Under the pieces are notes generated by a model. It saw only the letters and a list, made by a program, of their open reading frames with translations. It was not told where the DNA came from and searched no databases. A program made the position numbers and the translations under genes. From Alistipes sp. (lineage in GTDB: Bacteria > Bacteroidota > Bacteroidia > Bacteroidales > Rikenellaceae), in assembly GCA_017646785.1 (NCBI GenBank), contig JAGCLX010000014.1:1-23928 (forward strand): a stretch of DNA of 23,928 nucleotides. Reading direction: 5' to 3'. Each line of letters begins with the position of its first letter. The stretch's first letter is position 1. Shown here one piece after another: positions 7,596-15,947 of this stretch.

Positions 7596-9605
7596 ATGAA
7601 AATGAAAAATCGTCTATTTACTTTGTGGGGCGTTGTTGCAGCTCTCGTATTGGGAGTTGCATGTGAGCAGCCTGATGTTCCCGTTGAGCCACAGCCAGAT
7701 GAGGCACTCTTCTCTGTGAATATTTCGTCTGTATCACGTGGTTCGGTGACCTTCGACGTAAACCCCAACTCAACAGTTGGTGATTACATCTGCTTCGTTG
7801 AGGAGCGCAGTGTAGTTGAGGAGTTTACTCAGGATAAGTATATCATCCAGACCGTGCTTCAGGAGCTTACCGACGAGGCATACTCTAAGGGTCTTACTCT
7901 TCTTGAGTATATGCCTTCGATTGTTGACAATGGCCCTATCTTTGATTGCACATTCTCGGGTCTTAAGATTGATACAGAGTATGTTGTTATCCTCTTCGGT
8001 GTTGATGCAGAGAAGGAGTATGAGGTTAACACAGACCTCGTAACTGTCGGCTTCAAGACTTTGGCAATTGAGGAGGTTGAGTGCGACTTCAATGTTACTA
8101 CCAGTGTTGTCAACAACAACGTAACTATCAATGTTGATCCAACAGATAAGGAGGTCTCTTGGTATGTATGTTTGGTTACTGAGGAGCAGTACAACTACTA
8201 TGTTGTTGATGAGGATGGTTACAAGATGTCTGAGCAGGGCTTCTACGAGTTCTACTTCCAGCAGGAGATTAATAGCTTGTTGCAGCAGGGCTATTCAGAG
8301 TCACAGGTTATCGAAGCTCTAATCCACAGCGGTGCACAGGTGCTCGAGGCTAAGGGCCTTCACGCAAATACTACCTATAGCCTTCTCATCGCAGGTCTTA
8401 TCCTTGATAGTGAGGGTATTGTCATCTGCACAGATATTGAGCGCTCGGCATTCGAGACAAAGGATGCAGCGTTGTCTGATATGACATTTGAGATTAAGGT
8501 TTGGGATGTTGGCCAGATGTCGGCAAATGTGCGCATCGTTCCCTCTAACAATAACGATTACTACTGTGCTCTTATTCAGCCTTGGGATGGCGTATCAACT
8601 GCTGACGAGGTTATGAATAAGATCGTTAACCAGTGGGGTCCCGGTTGGATGGATGTTATGGCACAGGATAAGGGTGTGGTTGAGTATTCGGGCTCAAAGG
8701 CTATGAAGCTTCCCGCAGCAGATACCGACTACTATGCTATCGCATTTGGTTATCGTGGTGGCATCACAACTGCGGCAACAATGGTTACATTCCGCACGCT
8801 TCCTGGTGGTAGCATTGATGATGTTGAGTTCTCTATTACTACAAGCAATGTCACTCCATATGGTTTCAATATGAATGTACGCTCTTCAGATCCTACTATC
8901 TACTATGTCCCAGGAGCATGTGTAGAGGGTGAGTATGACGAGGCGGAGTATATCGCTATGGAGCAGGAGGCTATTGACTATTACTACACTGAGACACTCA
9001 AGTTCAACCCCAGCACATCTATTGCCGAGGTTCTTGATCAGTACTATTTCAATGGTGACCGCGTAGTTCAGGCATCAGGCTTGTTGCCCGATATGGATGT
9101 TATGGCGTATGTCTACGCTATTGACTTCCGCACAGGTAAGATCGTAAAGACCTTCACTTTTGACAAAATTGCTCATACCGATGTTTTGGGTAATGTAAAT
9201 CCTACTGTTGAACTTGTGGGCTACTTCTCAGGTGACGAGGAGGCGGGTACCATCTTTAAGGATGCTAATGCTACAAAGGGTAAGGTTATTACAGTGGTTA
9301 AGTATGGTAACTTGGATGGCGCCAAGACGCTCTATACCTCAATGTATACTGAGGATTATACCAATGTGTCAAATTGGCCTGACAATAAGCTTTGGGCTAT
9401 GGTCCCCGAGTGGAAGACATGTAAGTTGGACTCTCCATACACATTCTACCTCACTGACTGGAACTTGACACAGACAGCGTTTGCATACGCTACTGACGCT
9501 AATGGCAAGATGGGTGCTATCGCACGTGTTTTGACATGTCCTACAGCAGATAATAAGGGCGATATCGAGGAGCTTCGCAAGCTCGTTTCTTCGCTTCCTG
9601 AGTAG
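7596..9605 (+). CDS. Large repeat lipoprotein, paralogue C (short tail)
   Basis: Predicted surface lipoprotein of 669 residues, function unknown. Start choices are the ATG at 7596 or the one at 7602 (MKMK); both give a signal peptide ending at lipobox Cys23 (GVAC, counting from 7596). Four beta-sandwich repeats begin near residues 38, 162, 296 and 410. The shared C-terminal domain starts near Pro536 (PTVELVGYFSGDEEAG). It shares long near-identical stretches with paralogue A, such as VVKYGNLDGA and NKGDIEELRKLV, but stops right after that point (SSLPE) and so lacks the 60-80-residue tail of A and B. No promoter is visible in the 72-base gap upstream, so it is probably read through from B or from a promoter inside B. 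Confidence 0.85.
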   Translation: MKMKNRLFTLWGVVAALVLGVACEQPDVPVEPQPDEALFSVNISSVSRGSVTFDVNPNSTVGDYICFVEERSVVEEFTQDKYIIQTVLQELTDEAYSKGLTLLEYMPSIVDNGPIFDCTFSGLKIDTEYVVILFGVDAEKEYEVNTDLVTVGFKTLAIEEVECDFNVTTSVVNNNVTINVDPTDKEVSWYVCLVTEEQYNYYVVDEDGYKMSEQGFYEFYFQQEINSLLQQGYSESQVIEALIHSGAQVLEAKGLHANTTYSLLIAGLILDSEGIVICTDIERSAFETKDAALSDMTFEIKVWDVGQMSANVRIVPSNNNDYYCALIQPWDGVSTADEVMNKIVNQWGPGWMDVMAQDKGVVEYSGSKAMKLPAADTDYYAIAFGYRGGITTAATMVTFRTLPGGSIDDVEFSITTSNVTPYGFNMNVRSSDPTIYYVPGACVEGEYDEAEYIAMEQEAIDYYYTETLKFNPSTSIAEVLDQYYFNGDRVVQASGLLPDMDVMAYVYAIDFRTGKIVKTFTFDKIAHTDVLGNVNPTVELVGYFSGDEEAGTIFKDANATKGKVITVVKYGNLDGAKTLYTSMYTEDYTNVSNWPDNKLWAMVPEWKTCKLDSPYTFYLTDWNLTQTAFAYATDANGKMGAIARVLTCPTADNKGDIEELRKLVSSLPE

Positions 9606-9626
9606 GGGTATATGACCTAACTTTCT

Positions 9627-9658
9627 GGCCTGCATATTATTATGCAGGCCTTTTTTTT
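9627..9658 (+). terminator. Rho-independent terminator after paralogue C
   Basis: A perfect 10-bp stem, GGCCTGCATA (9627-9636) with TATGCAGGCC (9641-9650), has loop TTAT and is followed by eight T. It is a textbook terminator and closes the paralogue block. Confidence 0.97.
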
Positions 9659-9737
9659 AGTAAAGTGTTTTATCTTCTTAAAATGAAGATAATATCACTA
9701 TTTTTGCTATAATATGTTAATTAATAGTTTTTTTTAC

Positions 9738-9745
9738 TATCTTTG
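9738..9745 (+). promoter_or_regulatory. Bacteroidota-type -7 box of the small lipoprotein gene
   Basis: TATCTTTG at 9738-9745 matches TAnnTTTG. A weak TATG at 9713-9716 sits 21 bp upstream as a possible -33 element. The leader to the ATG at 9809 would be about 55-60 nt. Confidence 0.6.
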
Positions 9746-9808
9746 TAGGTGGTGGGGCGTTAGTCTTGTGGCGCAGTGTCAGTATGTCTAACTTAATATG
9801 TCGTGATT

Positions 9809-10462
9809 ATGAAAAAATTAACTCTCTTGGCAGCATTGATAGCAGTTATTTTCGCGTTGTCGTGTGAGCCGGTTGCGCCAGATCGCATTGATGGAGATAA
9901 TAACGTGGAGCAGAACAATGGTGATGATCAGCAGGAAACTGATAATGGCGATAATCCTGGTAAGGAAGATGATGGTAGTCAGGGTATAGAAGATGATGTT
10001 ATCGTAGATTGGGCTCCAATTGTGCTAGGTGTATATGTAAGTGACGCCGAGGGAAACAATCTCCTTGATCCAGCGTTTGAGGGCGCATACAATATCGATG
10101 ATATGGTGCTTACTTACGAGGGTGAGGAGTATGAGGTAGTTAGCTATTTAGCCCCCAAAGAACCTACAGCACGACCATTAGCATACCTCGCAATTTTTGA
10201 AGGTGCACATGTAATATGTGACCGTGATGGTGCTGCCGTTATGGTCATTGGTGAGTGGGCTCGAGATGATAAGTGGGATATGGCCACAGTGGAGGTTGCA
10301 TGGGGTGATGGCACAAAAGATACCTTTGCCTTCTCGCATGACTATACCTACGACCCCGAGTATCGCAATGATCCTGAACACGATTGGGGCTACACCTTCA
10401 TTTCGCAGTTCTACCTAAATGGTGAGCCTAATGCAGACTGCGTATACCGACTCGTAAAGTAA
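9809..10462 (+). CDS. Small acidic lipoprotein of unknown function
   Basis: Predicted lipoprotein of 217 residues. I chose the ATG at 9809 over a GTG two codons upstream because it gives the standard MKKLTLLAAL signal peptide with lipobox Cys19 (ALSC). A strongly acidic, Asn/Gln/Gly-rich linker runs to about residue 68. A compact domain of about 150 residues follows (from DWAPIVLGVYV), rich in Asp, Gly and aromatic residues and ending CVYRLVK. I do not recognise its family, and no catalytic motif is obvious. It is probably beta-rich. It is the last lipoprotein gene of the block, has its own -7 box, and converges with yidD on a shared terminator. Confidence 0.75.
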   Translation: MKKLTLLAALIAVIFALSCEPVAPDRIDGDNNVEQNNGDDQQETDNGDNPGKEDDGSQGIEDDVIVDWAPIVLGVYVSDAEGNNLLDPAFEGAYNIDDMVLTYEGEEYEVVSYLAPKEPTARPLAYLAIFEGAHVICDRDGAAVMVIGEWARDDKWDMATVEVAWGDGTKDTFAFSHDYTYDPEYRNDPEHDWGYTFISQFYLNGEPNADCVYRLVK

Positions 10463-10482
10463 TTTTTTCTACGCATAAAAAT

Positions 10483-10514
10483 AGAATGCCACAAGCACTC
10501 GCTTGTGGCATTCT
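10483..10514. terminator. Bidirectional terminator between the small lipoprotein gene and yidD
   Basis: A perfect 14-bp stem, AGAATGCCACAAGC (10483-10496) with GCTTGTGGCATTCT (10501-10514), has loop ACTC. Read on the minus strand, the stem is followed by ATTTTTATG. It lies between two convergent genes, so it probably serves both. Confidence 0.88.
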
Positions 10515-10527
10515 CTATTGCTAATTG

Positions 10528-10788
10528 CTAAGGTACTGGGTCGTATCCCGAACCACCCCATGGGTTGCAACGCAGTATGCGCCAGATGGTTAGTATGAGT
10601 CCCTTTATGGGCCCATGTTTACGCAGTGCCTCGATGGCATATTGCGAACATGTGGGGGTGAAACGACAGCATGCAGGCTTTAAGGGTGATATGCAGACTT
10701 GGTAGAAGCGCACAAGCCATATCAAGGGCTTCGCAGAAATGTGCTTACATGCGCTCAGAAATCTCTGCCAAAATTTTGCGTACCGCAT
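10528..10788 (-). CDS. yidD: Membrane protein insertion efficiency factor YidD
   Basis: A small protein of 86 residues thought to help YidC-dependent membrane insertion. The core [20 protein letters not shown] and the ending [13 protein letters not shown] are diagnostic of YidD, with the conserved Cys cluster intact. I chose the ATG at 10788 ([10 protein letters not shown]); a further upstream start at 10833 is possible but less likely. The start lies inside the end of rnpA, overlapping it by 44 bases, which is the usual rnpA-yidD coupling. It is the last gene of the long minus-strand run and ends just before the bidirectional hairpin. Confidence 0.93.
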   Translation of the reverse strand: MRYAKFWQRFLSACKHISAKPLIWLVRFYQVCISPLKPACCRFTPTCSQYAIEALRKHGPIKGLILTIWRILRCNPWGGSGYDPVP

Positions 10789-11125
10789 GTTCGATGGTTT
10801 TATAGGGGAGTAACTCCTTTGTGGAGTATACAAAGGCGATGTCTACATCCACGTTGTGTGCCTTGACGGCAGTGTGTAGCGCCTCGTTGTTTAGTCGATA
10901 TGCCTCGCGCATGCGGCGCTTCAGGGTGTTGCGCTTATTTGCGCGCTTATGGTTGCGCTTAGGTACAGAGAAGAGCACCTCGACCGTTGGTGTGGTGCTC
11001 TCGCTCTTGAATACCATATAGCGAAATGGATACACAAAGCCCGACGCGCCGTCCGTAAAGAGGCGACGCACTGCTGTTAGCGACGATAGACGCTCCGACT
11101 TGGGAAGTGCGTGGGGCTTATCCAT
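10745..11125 (-). CDS. rnpA: Ribonuclease P protein component
   Basis: Protein subunit of RNase P, which helps the catalytic RNA remove 5' leaders from pre-tRNAs. Its 126 residues are normal for the family. The central basic motif [14 protein letters not shown] is the RNR signature, and [15 protein letters not shown] precedes it. In many bacteria rnpA follows rpmH (L34); here it follows hemD by nine bases, and no rpmH is in the window. It overlaps yidD, so translation of the two is probably coupled. Confidence 0.95.
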   Translation of the reverse strand: MDKPHALPKSERLSSLTAVRRLFTDGASGFVYPFRYMVFKSESTTPTVEVLFSVPKRNHKRANKRNTLKRRMREAYRLNNEALHTAVKAHNVDVDIAFVYSTKELLPYKTIEHAVRKILAEISERM

Positions 11126-11134
11126 AATGTTGAT

Positions 11135-12025
11135 TTACTCCTTCTTGGGAGTGCGTGTACGTGTCTTCTTCTGCAACTTGGTCTGCTGCTGACGAATGAA
11201 CTCCTCCTTCTCAGCATTCTCCTTTACCTCAGCATCTTCAACCTCGAGTCCATCCTCCACCTTGTGGCAGTAGATGTCGAGGGCTTTGACCATCGATGGA
11301 GCCTCTGGCGATGGTGCGGATGCTTTAACCTTGAGTCCCGCCTCCTTAGCAGCGCGTAGTGTGGCCTCGCCAAATGTCGCAATTACAGGCAGCTTGTCGA
11401 GCTCGAAATTCTCGGTGAGTGCCTTAACATCGTTGGGCGAGTAGAGCGCGATGATGTCGTAGTCCATAGGCTTAAGGTCGGCCATGTCGGCAGACACGGT
11501 GCGTGCAAATACCACGGGTGACACCTTCAGCTTAAGCTTTGAGAGTGTGTCAGGGAGGTCGCTCTTGAAGGGCTCGGTGAGTGCGAGCATGAATTTCTCA
11601 TCCTTGTGCTTCACGATAAGCTCAACGAGTGAGTTGAACGTACCATCGGCGAACGAGATCTTACGCTTGCGGTATACGATATACTTCTGCAAGTAGAGGG
11701 CTACAGCCTCGGTGTTGCAGATATACTTCATTGTCTCGGGCACGGTGATGCGAGCCTCTTCGCAGATGCGGAAGAAGCTGTCGATGGTTGTGCGTGACGA
11801 GAAGATCATTGTTGTGTGGTCGAGAATCTCTGTGCGCTGTGCGCGAAACTCCTTGAGTGATACACCTACGACCTTAATGAGTGGCTTATAATCTACGTTG
11901 AGATTATTTTTTTCAGAAAATTCGAAAAAAGGCGACTTTTCTATAACTGCAGGACGGGGCTGCGACACTAAAATCTTACTAACTTTCACCCTCTGTTCTA
12001 ATTTTATACTTTTATTCTTACTCAA
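11135..12025 (-). CDS. hemD: Uroporphyrinogen-III synthase (HemD family)
   Basis: Likely cyclises hydroxymethylbilane to uroporphyrinogen III in heme synthesis. Its 296 residues follow the HemD two-lobe pattern: ILVSQPRP near the N-terminus, then IFSSRTTIDSFFRI, then a mid-chain region around DIIALYSPNDVKAL and PVIATFGEATLRAAKEAGL. HemD is poorly conserved, so the match rests on these paired Rossmann-like segments and on the gene's position between a DUF4271 gene and rnpA, an order I associate with Bacteroidota. The last 40 or so residues are a charged, low-complexity tail ending TPKKE, outside the enzyme fold. It probably has its own promoter inside the upstream gene. Confidence 0.85.
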   Translation of the reverse strand: MSKNKSIKLEQRVKVSKILVSQPRPAVIEKSPFFEFSEKNNLNVDYKPLIKVVGVSLKEFRAQRTEILDHTTMIFSSRTTIDSFFRICEEARITVPETMKYICNTEAVALYLQKYIVYRKRKISFADGTFNSLVELIVKHKDEKFMLALTEPFKSDLPDTLSKLKLKVSPVVFARTVSADMADLKPMDYDIIALYSPNDVKALTENFELDKLPVIATFGEATLRAAKEAGLKVKASAPSPEAPSMVKALDIYCHKVEDGLEVEDAEVKENAEKEEFIRQQQTKLQKKTRTRTPKKE

Positions 12026-12108
12026 TTTTGCAATCAGTTACGCGTGTGCGTGTTAGATAAAAATAGTATTCCACTATTGATATTCAGTCTAATAGCGATA
12101 ATGCTTGG

Positions 12109-12969
12109 CTATAACTGCATTTCTAACACCTTCGCAACGAAGCTCCACGGCAGCAAAATTGCGGTGCAAAGGTACAAAATCCAATACAAAATCGAAATTT
12201 TTTTTTCAATAAAGAATACAAAAGTATCCTTTAGATACAATAATAGCAGCACGCTGGCGCAGATAATCAGTGTGATTGCGGCAGCTGAACTATCCCCATT
12301 TTCGGTGAGTAGCCATATTGCTGTGAAGGGGTATAGCAGTACCGCTGTGCGTGCAAAGCTCGTATGTCCAATATATGCCAACATGGCGAGGCTGTCGCTG
12401 CCAATAACCCAGCCTATTATCTTGTGGTATAGGACGTGCCACAATACATACGCCGCCATGATGAGTAGTGTGCCAAGTGGTGCAAGCGTGTACCACGTAT
12501 CGGTGATTATCCCCGACGATGTGGCGATGCTATACTCGGTAATCCTCACAATGGCGAGTGCCATGAGCATAATGCCGAGGACAGAGGCCGTGAGCTTAAA
12601 TCGTTGCAGGGGTAACTCACCACCCTCGAAGACCATGCGTGCCTCGTTGTTTGTTCTGAATATGTCGCCCCATATCGAGCGTATGAAGCCCCACGAGCGA
12701 AATAGCGTGGCGAGATATAGCACTAGGGTCGCCAATACGATAGACTGGAATAGAGGCGTAGCTGTGAGTGATGCGGGGTAGGGGTAGTCGTAGCCGCCGT
12801 CGCCACGCTCGGTGGTCGTGCCGAATATCTCCTCGACGCTCACCTCTCGATAGCCACCATCGGTGTTTGCCTCTCCACTCTGAAGCTCGGCATTGCGGCC
12901 AAACATGCGTCTTGGGGTAACCGTGAGGTAGCCCTGCTCCTTAAGATATGTAAGCTCCTGATTATTCAT
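12109..12969 (-). CDS. DUF4271 family integral membrane protein
   Basis: An inner-membrane protein of 286 residues, function unknown. I prefer the ATG at 12969 (MNNQELTYLK), preceded by GGAG and overlapping the kinase stop by eight bases; a GTG at 12978 is the alternative. About 70 soluble residues come first. About seven hydrophobic segments follow, among them LFQSIVLATLVLYLATLF, VLGIMLMALAIVRI and ILYWILYLCTAILLPW. Size, topology and position directly upstream of hemD fit DUF4271, a Bacteroidota family. Overlap with the histidine kinase suggests translational coupling and perhaps shared envelope function. Confidence 0.75.
   Translation of the reverse strand: MNNQELTYLKEQGYLTVTPRRMFGRNAELQSGEANTDGGYREVSVEEIFGTTTERGDGGYDYPYPASLTATPLFQSIVLATLVLYLATLFRSWGFIRSIWGDIFRTNNEARMVFEGGELPLQRFKLTASVLGIMLMALAIVRITEYSIATSSGIITDTWYTLAPLGTLLIMAAYVLWHVLYHKIIGWVIGSDSLAMLAYIGHTSFARTAVLLYPFTAIWLLTENGDSSAAAITLIICASVLLLLYLKDTFVFFIEKKISILYWILYLCTAILLPWSFVAKVLEMQL
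12167..12174 (-). promoter_or_regulatory. Candidate internal promoter for hemD-rnpA-yidD
   Basis: On the minus strand TACCTTTG (12174-12167) matches TAnnTTTG and is followed by GCACCG, a context common in Bacteroidota promoters. TTTC lies 19 bp upstream as a near match to the -33 TTTG. The box sits inside the 3' end of the DUF4271 gene and would give a leader of about 135 nt. Confidence 0.6.
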
Positions 12970-14203
12970 CTCCCTCACGGCGTTTAAGTGTTATGCGTAT
13001 TGTTGTGCCCTTGCCAATTTCTGAGCGCACAACGGCGATTTTGCCTTTGTGGTACTCCTCGATAATTCTTCGCGACAGCGATAGTCCGAGGCCCCAGCCA
13101 CGTGTCTTGGTGGTATATCCTGGTTCGAATATGCGTGTCCAGTTGCTCTTTGCTATGCCCTTGCCCGTGTCGCTCACCTCGACAAACACCGAGTTGTCGC
13201 ACTCGCCAACAACAACATCTATGTCGCCATGGCCCTGGAGTGCATCAAGCGAGTTCTTCATGAGGTTCTCAACCACCCACTCGAAGAGTGCTGCGTTTAG
13301 CGATACGCGTATGGGGGCTATGGCAAGTCCGTTATAGTTGAGTGTTACGTTGCGGGGTATGCGACGGCGGAAGTACATCACCGTGTCGCCCACCACCTCG
13401 TTTATGTTCACGGGTGTCAGCTGTGTCTCGGAGCCGATTTTCGAGAAGCGGTCAACAATTTTCATCAGGTGGGCGAGGTCCTTGGACATCTCCTCCACGG
13501 CCATCTGGTCTACAAGCTGCGTGCGTAGGTACTCTATCCAGCCGAGTAGCGACGACGTGGGCGTACCCAACTGGTGTGCAGTCTCCTTTGCCAGACCCAC
13601 CCACACGCGGTTTTGCTCGTTCTGCTTCGTTGACGAGAAGGCTATGTAGGCAAAGATGGCAAAGATGAGGATAATGGTGAGCTGAATGTATGGGAAGGCG
13701 GCTAAGGCCTTGCTGTGGGCGCTCGACACCAACTCCTCGTAGTCCGTTGTGCCGTAGTATATGGTATAGGTCGTCTGCTGTGTTATTCGATGTGACACGG
13801 TGATGGGCTTATTGTCTTTGCTCATCTCCATAATCTCGTTGCGTAGCAGCTCCCTGTCGTTGGTTATTGACTCTGAGAGATTTGATACCAAAACGTTTAG
13901 GCGCTCGTCAGTAATCACCAAGGGGACGTTAGTGTGCTCGGCGAGTTTATCCAGAAGCTCGTAGTTGTAGCCGAAGCCTCCGATGTTTGTCGAGCGCAGT
14001 ATATCCTCCCACATAGACACGGCATTGTGCTCATCCCTGCGGAGTCGCTCTATGGCCACCTCATCCTCGTGCTTCATCTCCATAGACACCGTCCATGTGT
14101 AGTATACCGACAGCGCAGCGAGCACCAGACCTATGGCTATTACCACGGCGCGGCGACGTGCTGATAGGAACTTGATGGGTATGTTAATGCCTGGTATCTT
14201 CAT
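12962..14203 (-). CDS. Sensor histidine kinase (orphan)
   Basis: A membrane histidine kinase of 413 residues. I chose the ATG at 14203 (MKIPGINIPI), 16 bases after the upstream protease stop; an earlier in-frame start at 14260 would overlap that gene. Transmembrane segments lie at about residues 19-38 and 169-190 and flank a periplasmic sensor region. The phospho-acceptor is His210 in ETAHQLGTPTSSLLGW. The catalytic domain has an N box (ENLMKNSLDAL), a G1 box (DTGKGI), an F box (FEPGYTTK) and a G2 box (GWGLGLSLSRR), so it should be active. No response regulator is adjacent. It is co-oriented with the S41 protease upstream and DUF4271 downstream, hinting at envelope sensing. Confidence 0.93.
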   Translation of the reverse strand: MKIPGINIPIKFLSARRRAVVIAIGLVLAALSVYYTWTVSMEMKHEDEVAIERLRRDEHNAVSMWEDILRSTNIGGFGYNYELLDKLAEHTNVPLVITDERLNVLVSNLSESITNDRELLRNEIMEMSKDNKPITVSHRITQQTTYTIYYGTTDYEELVSSAHSKALAAFPYIQLTIILIFAIFAYIAFSSTKQNEQNRVWVGLAKETAHQLGTPTSSLLGWIEYLRTQLVDQMAVEEMSKDLAHLMKIVDRFSKIGSETQLTPVNINEVVGDTVMYFRRRIPRNVTLNYNGLAIAPIRVSLNAALFEWVVENLMKNSLDALQGHGDIDVVVGECDNSVFVEVSDTGKGIAKSNWTRIFEPGYTTKTRGWGLGLSLSRRIIEEYHKGKIAVVRSEIGKGTTIRITLKRREGDE

Positions 14204-14219
14204 TGTTGAGTGTAAGCTA

Positions 14220-15923
14220 TTAGTGCATGTCGAGGTCCTGATCTCGGAGTATGCGGTCATACTCCTCTCTGTTGAGTAGCAGCTCTATGGCTCTCTCTAC
14301 CGTGGCGTCGTGCATAGCGGCATACTCGGCAACGCCCTCTCGATAGGCGTAGCGTAGTATCACATCGGCGGTGAGAGCCTCCACAATCTCCTCGCGGTAG
14401 GTCTGCATGTTTGACATCTTGTCGTCTTTGATAAGGGACTTAAGTTGCTTGATGATATCCTTAAGCTCCTCGTCGTAGCGATCATTCTCCGCAGCCTTCT
14501 CCAGTGCTGTTAGTGCACGACGGGTCTCCGACTCATAGGGCACATCGCGCTCCTTGATGAAGCGACAGAAGTCGGCATAGTCTTCATCCGTAAGGCTGAA
14601 GGTGCGTATATCAATCTCCTTATCGTGGTGCTTGCGTATGTACTCATCTGCCCAGTCTTCCATGTAGCCCATGGTGTAGAGTGTAATGGCAAAACGGCTG
14701 ACATACTTAGTCTCTATCTTCACGTCGGGAACTATGCCACCGCCATCGTAGACCTTGCGACCACCTGCTGTGCGGAACTCTGTGATTAGCGAGTCGGGTA
14801 CCATGGTTGTTTCGCCACCCTTGTTGTAGTTGCGCGACTGTATGCAGCGACCCGAGGGGATGTAATACTTCGCTGTGGTGTACTTGAGGTAGCCGTTGTA
14901 TCCCACGTGGCGTGTGCCCTGCACCAGACCTTTGCCATAGGTGCGCTGTCCCATCACCACTGCGCGGTCCTTATCCTGTAGTGCGCCCGCAAGAATCTCT
15001 GATGCTGAGGCTGATGCGCCATTCACAAGCACCACGATGGGTACTTCGGGCGCTAATGGCGTGTGCTCGGTTGCAAAGTGGTATAGCGACGAGGAGTCAC
15101 GTCCCATAAGCGATACGATACGCTCGCCGCGTGGTACAAAGAGCGAAGCTATGTCCACAGCACCCTGCATTACACCTCCGCCATTGGAGCGGTAATCGAG
15201 GATAAGACCTCGTAGCGAGTCTGTGGCCAGGACCTTCTCAAGGGCGTTGCGCACCTCGTTGTAGCTACCCTCAATAAAGTCGCCATGTTGAATATAGGCT
15301 ATGCCGTCGCGGAGGTATCCCGCGTAGCTGACGCTTGGTATAGATATGTTGCGACGCGTGATTTGAAGGGTGTCTACAGCCTTGTCGAAGTTGCGCTCAA
15401 CGACCACCTCGACGATACTCTCGGCCTCACCGCGTAGGCGCGAGCTGATGTCGCTTGCATCGCGGCCCTTCATATCTTCTCCGTTGATTGCGAGTATCTT
15501 ATCTCCGATTTTCACTCCTGCCTCATCCGAGGGTGAGTTCTTGTATGGCTGTGCAAAGAGTATGTAGTCGCCCTTCTTGCGAATGAGTGAGCCTACACCT
15601 GCATAGCGTCCCGTGGTCATCATCTCGAACTCCTCCATCGCCTCCTCGGAGAGATACTCCGAATATGGGTCGGTGGCCACGATCATACCTGTGGTGGCTG
15701 CGTCGAGCAGCTCGCTGGCTGTGACCTCTTCCACATGGCCGCTCTCGAATTCGCGCATCACATTCGCCAATATCTCTATCGACTTGCCCAGCTCGAAGTC
15801 GCGGTGCATGCGCTCGGGGTGTTGTGCCGTTGCGCCCTCCACGAATGTGAGGATGCCCACCGCCACAATGCCTGTGATGCGTATTGTGCGCTTTATTATG
15901 CTACTCTCTATAATACCTTTCAT
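14220..15923 (-). CDS. S41 family C-terminal processing protease (CtpA/Prc-like)
   Basis: A periplasmic serine protease of 567 residues, likely trimming or degrading proteins from their C-termini. It has a signal peptide or anchor at about residues 12-33 (ITGIVAVGILTFVEGATA). A PDZ domain lies at about residues 100-180 (GVGSLIRKKG, GVKIGDKILAINGE). The S41 core contains the SASASE motif at 304-309, with Ser306 the likely nucleophile, and Lys331 in YGKGLVQ 25 residues later. The C-terminal region of about 180 residues is helical and charged. Family members often act with lipoprotein adaptors, but none is obvious here. It is 24 bases downstream of the small membrane protein gene in the same run. 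Confidence 0.95.
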   Translation of the reverse strand: MKGIIESSIIKRTIRITGIVAVGILTFVEGATAQHPERMHRDFELGKSIEILANVMREFESGHVEEVTASELLDAATTGMIVATDPYSEYLSEEAMEEFEMMTTGRYAGVGSLIRKKGDYILFAQPYKNSPSDEAGVKIGDKILAINGEDMKGRDASDISSRLRGEAESIVEVVVERNFDKAVDTLQITRRNISIPSVSYAGYLRDGIAYIQHGDFIEGSYNEVRNALEKVLATDSLRGLILDYRSNGGGVMQGAVDIASLFVPRGERIVSLMGRDSSSLYHFATEHTPLAPEVPIVVLVNGASASASEILAGALQDKDRAVVMGQRTYGKGLVQGTRHVGYNGYLKYTTAKYYIPSGRCIQSRNYNKGGETTMVPDSLITEFRTAGGRKVYDGGGIVPDVKIETKYVSRFAITLYTMGYMEDWADEYIRKHHDKEIDIRTFSLTDEDYADFCRFIKERDVPYESETRRALTALEKAAENDRYDEELKDIIKQLKSLIKDDKMSNMQTYREEIVEALTADVILRYAYREGVAEYAAMHDATVERAIELLLNREEYDRILRDQDLDMH

Positions 15924-15947
15924 TGCTTACTTGTTGCTTGTTGGGTG

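Noticed and set aside
12044..12781. 245-residue plus-strand open frame opposite the DUF4271 gene
   Set aside because: It is a shadow of a well-supported membrane protein gene; its translation has no domain, and no promoter precedes it.
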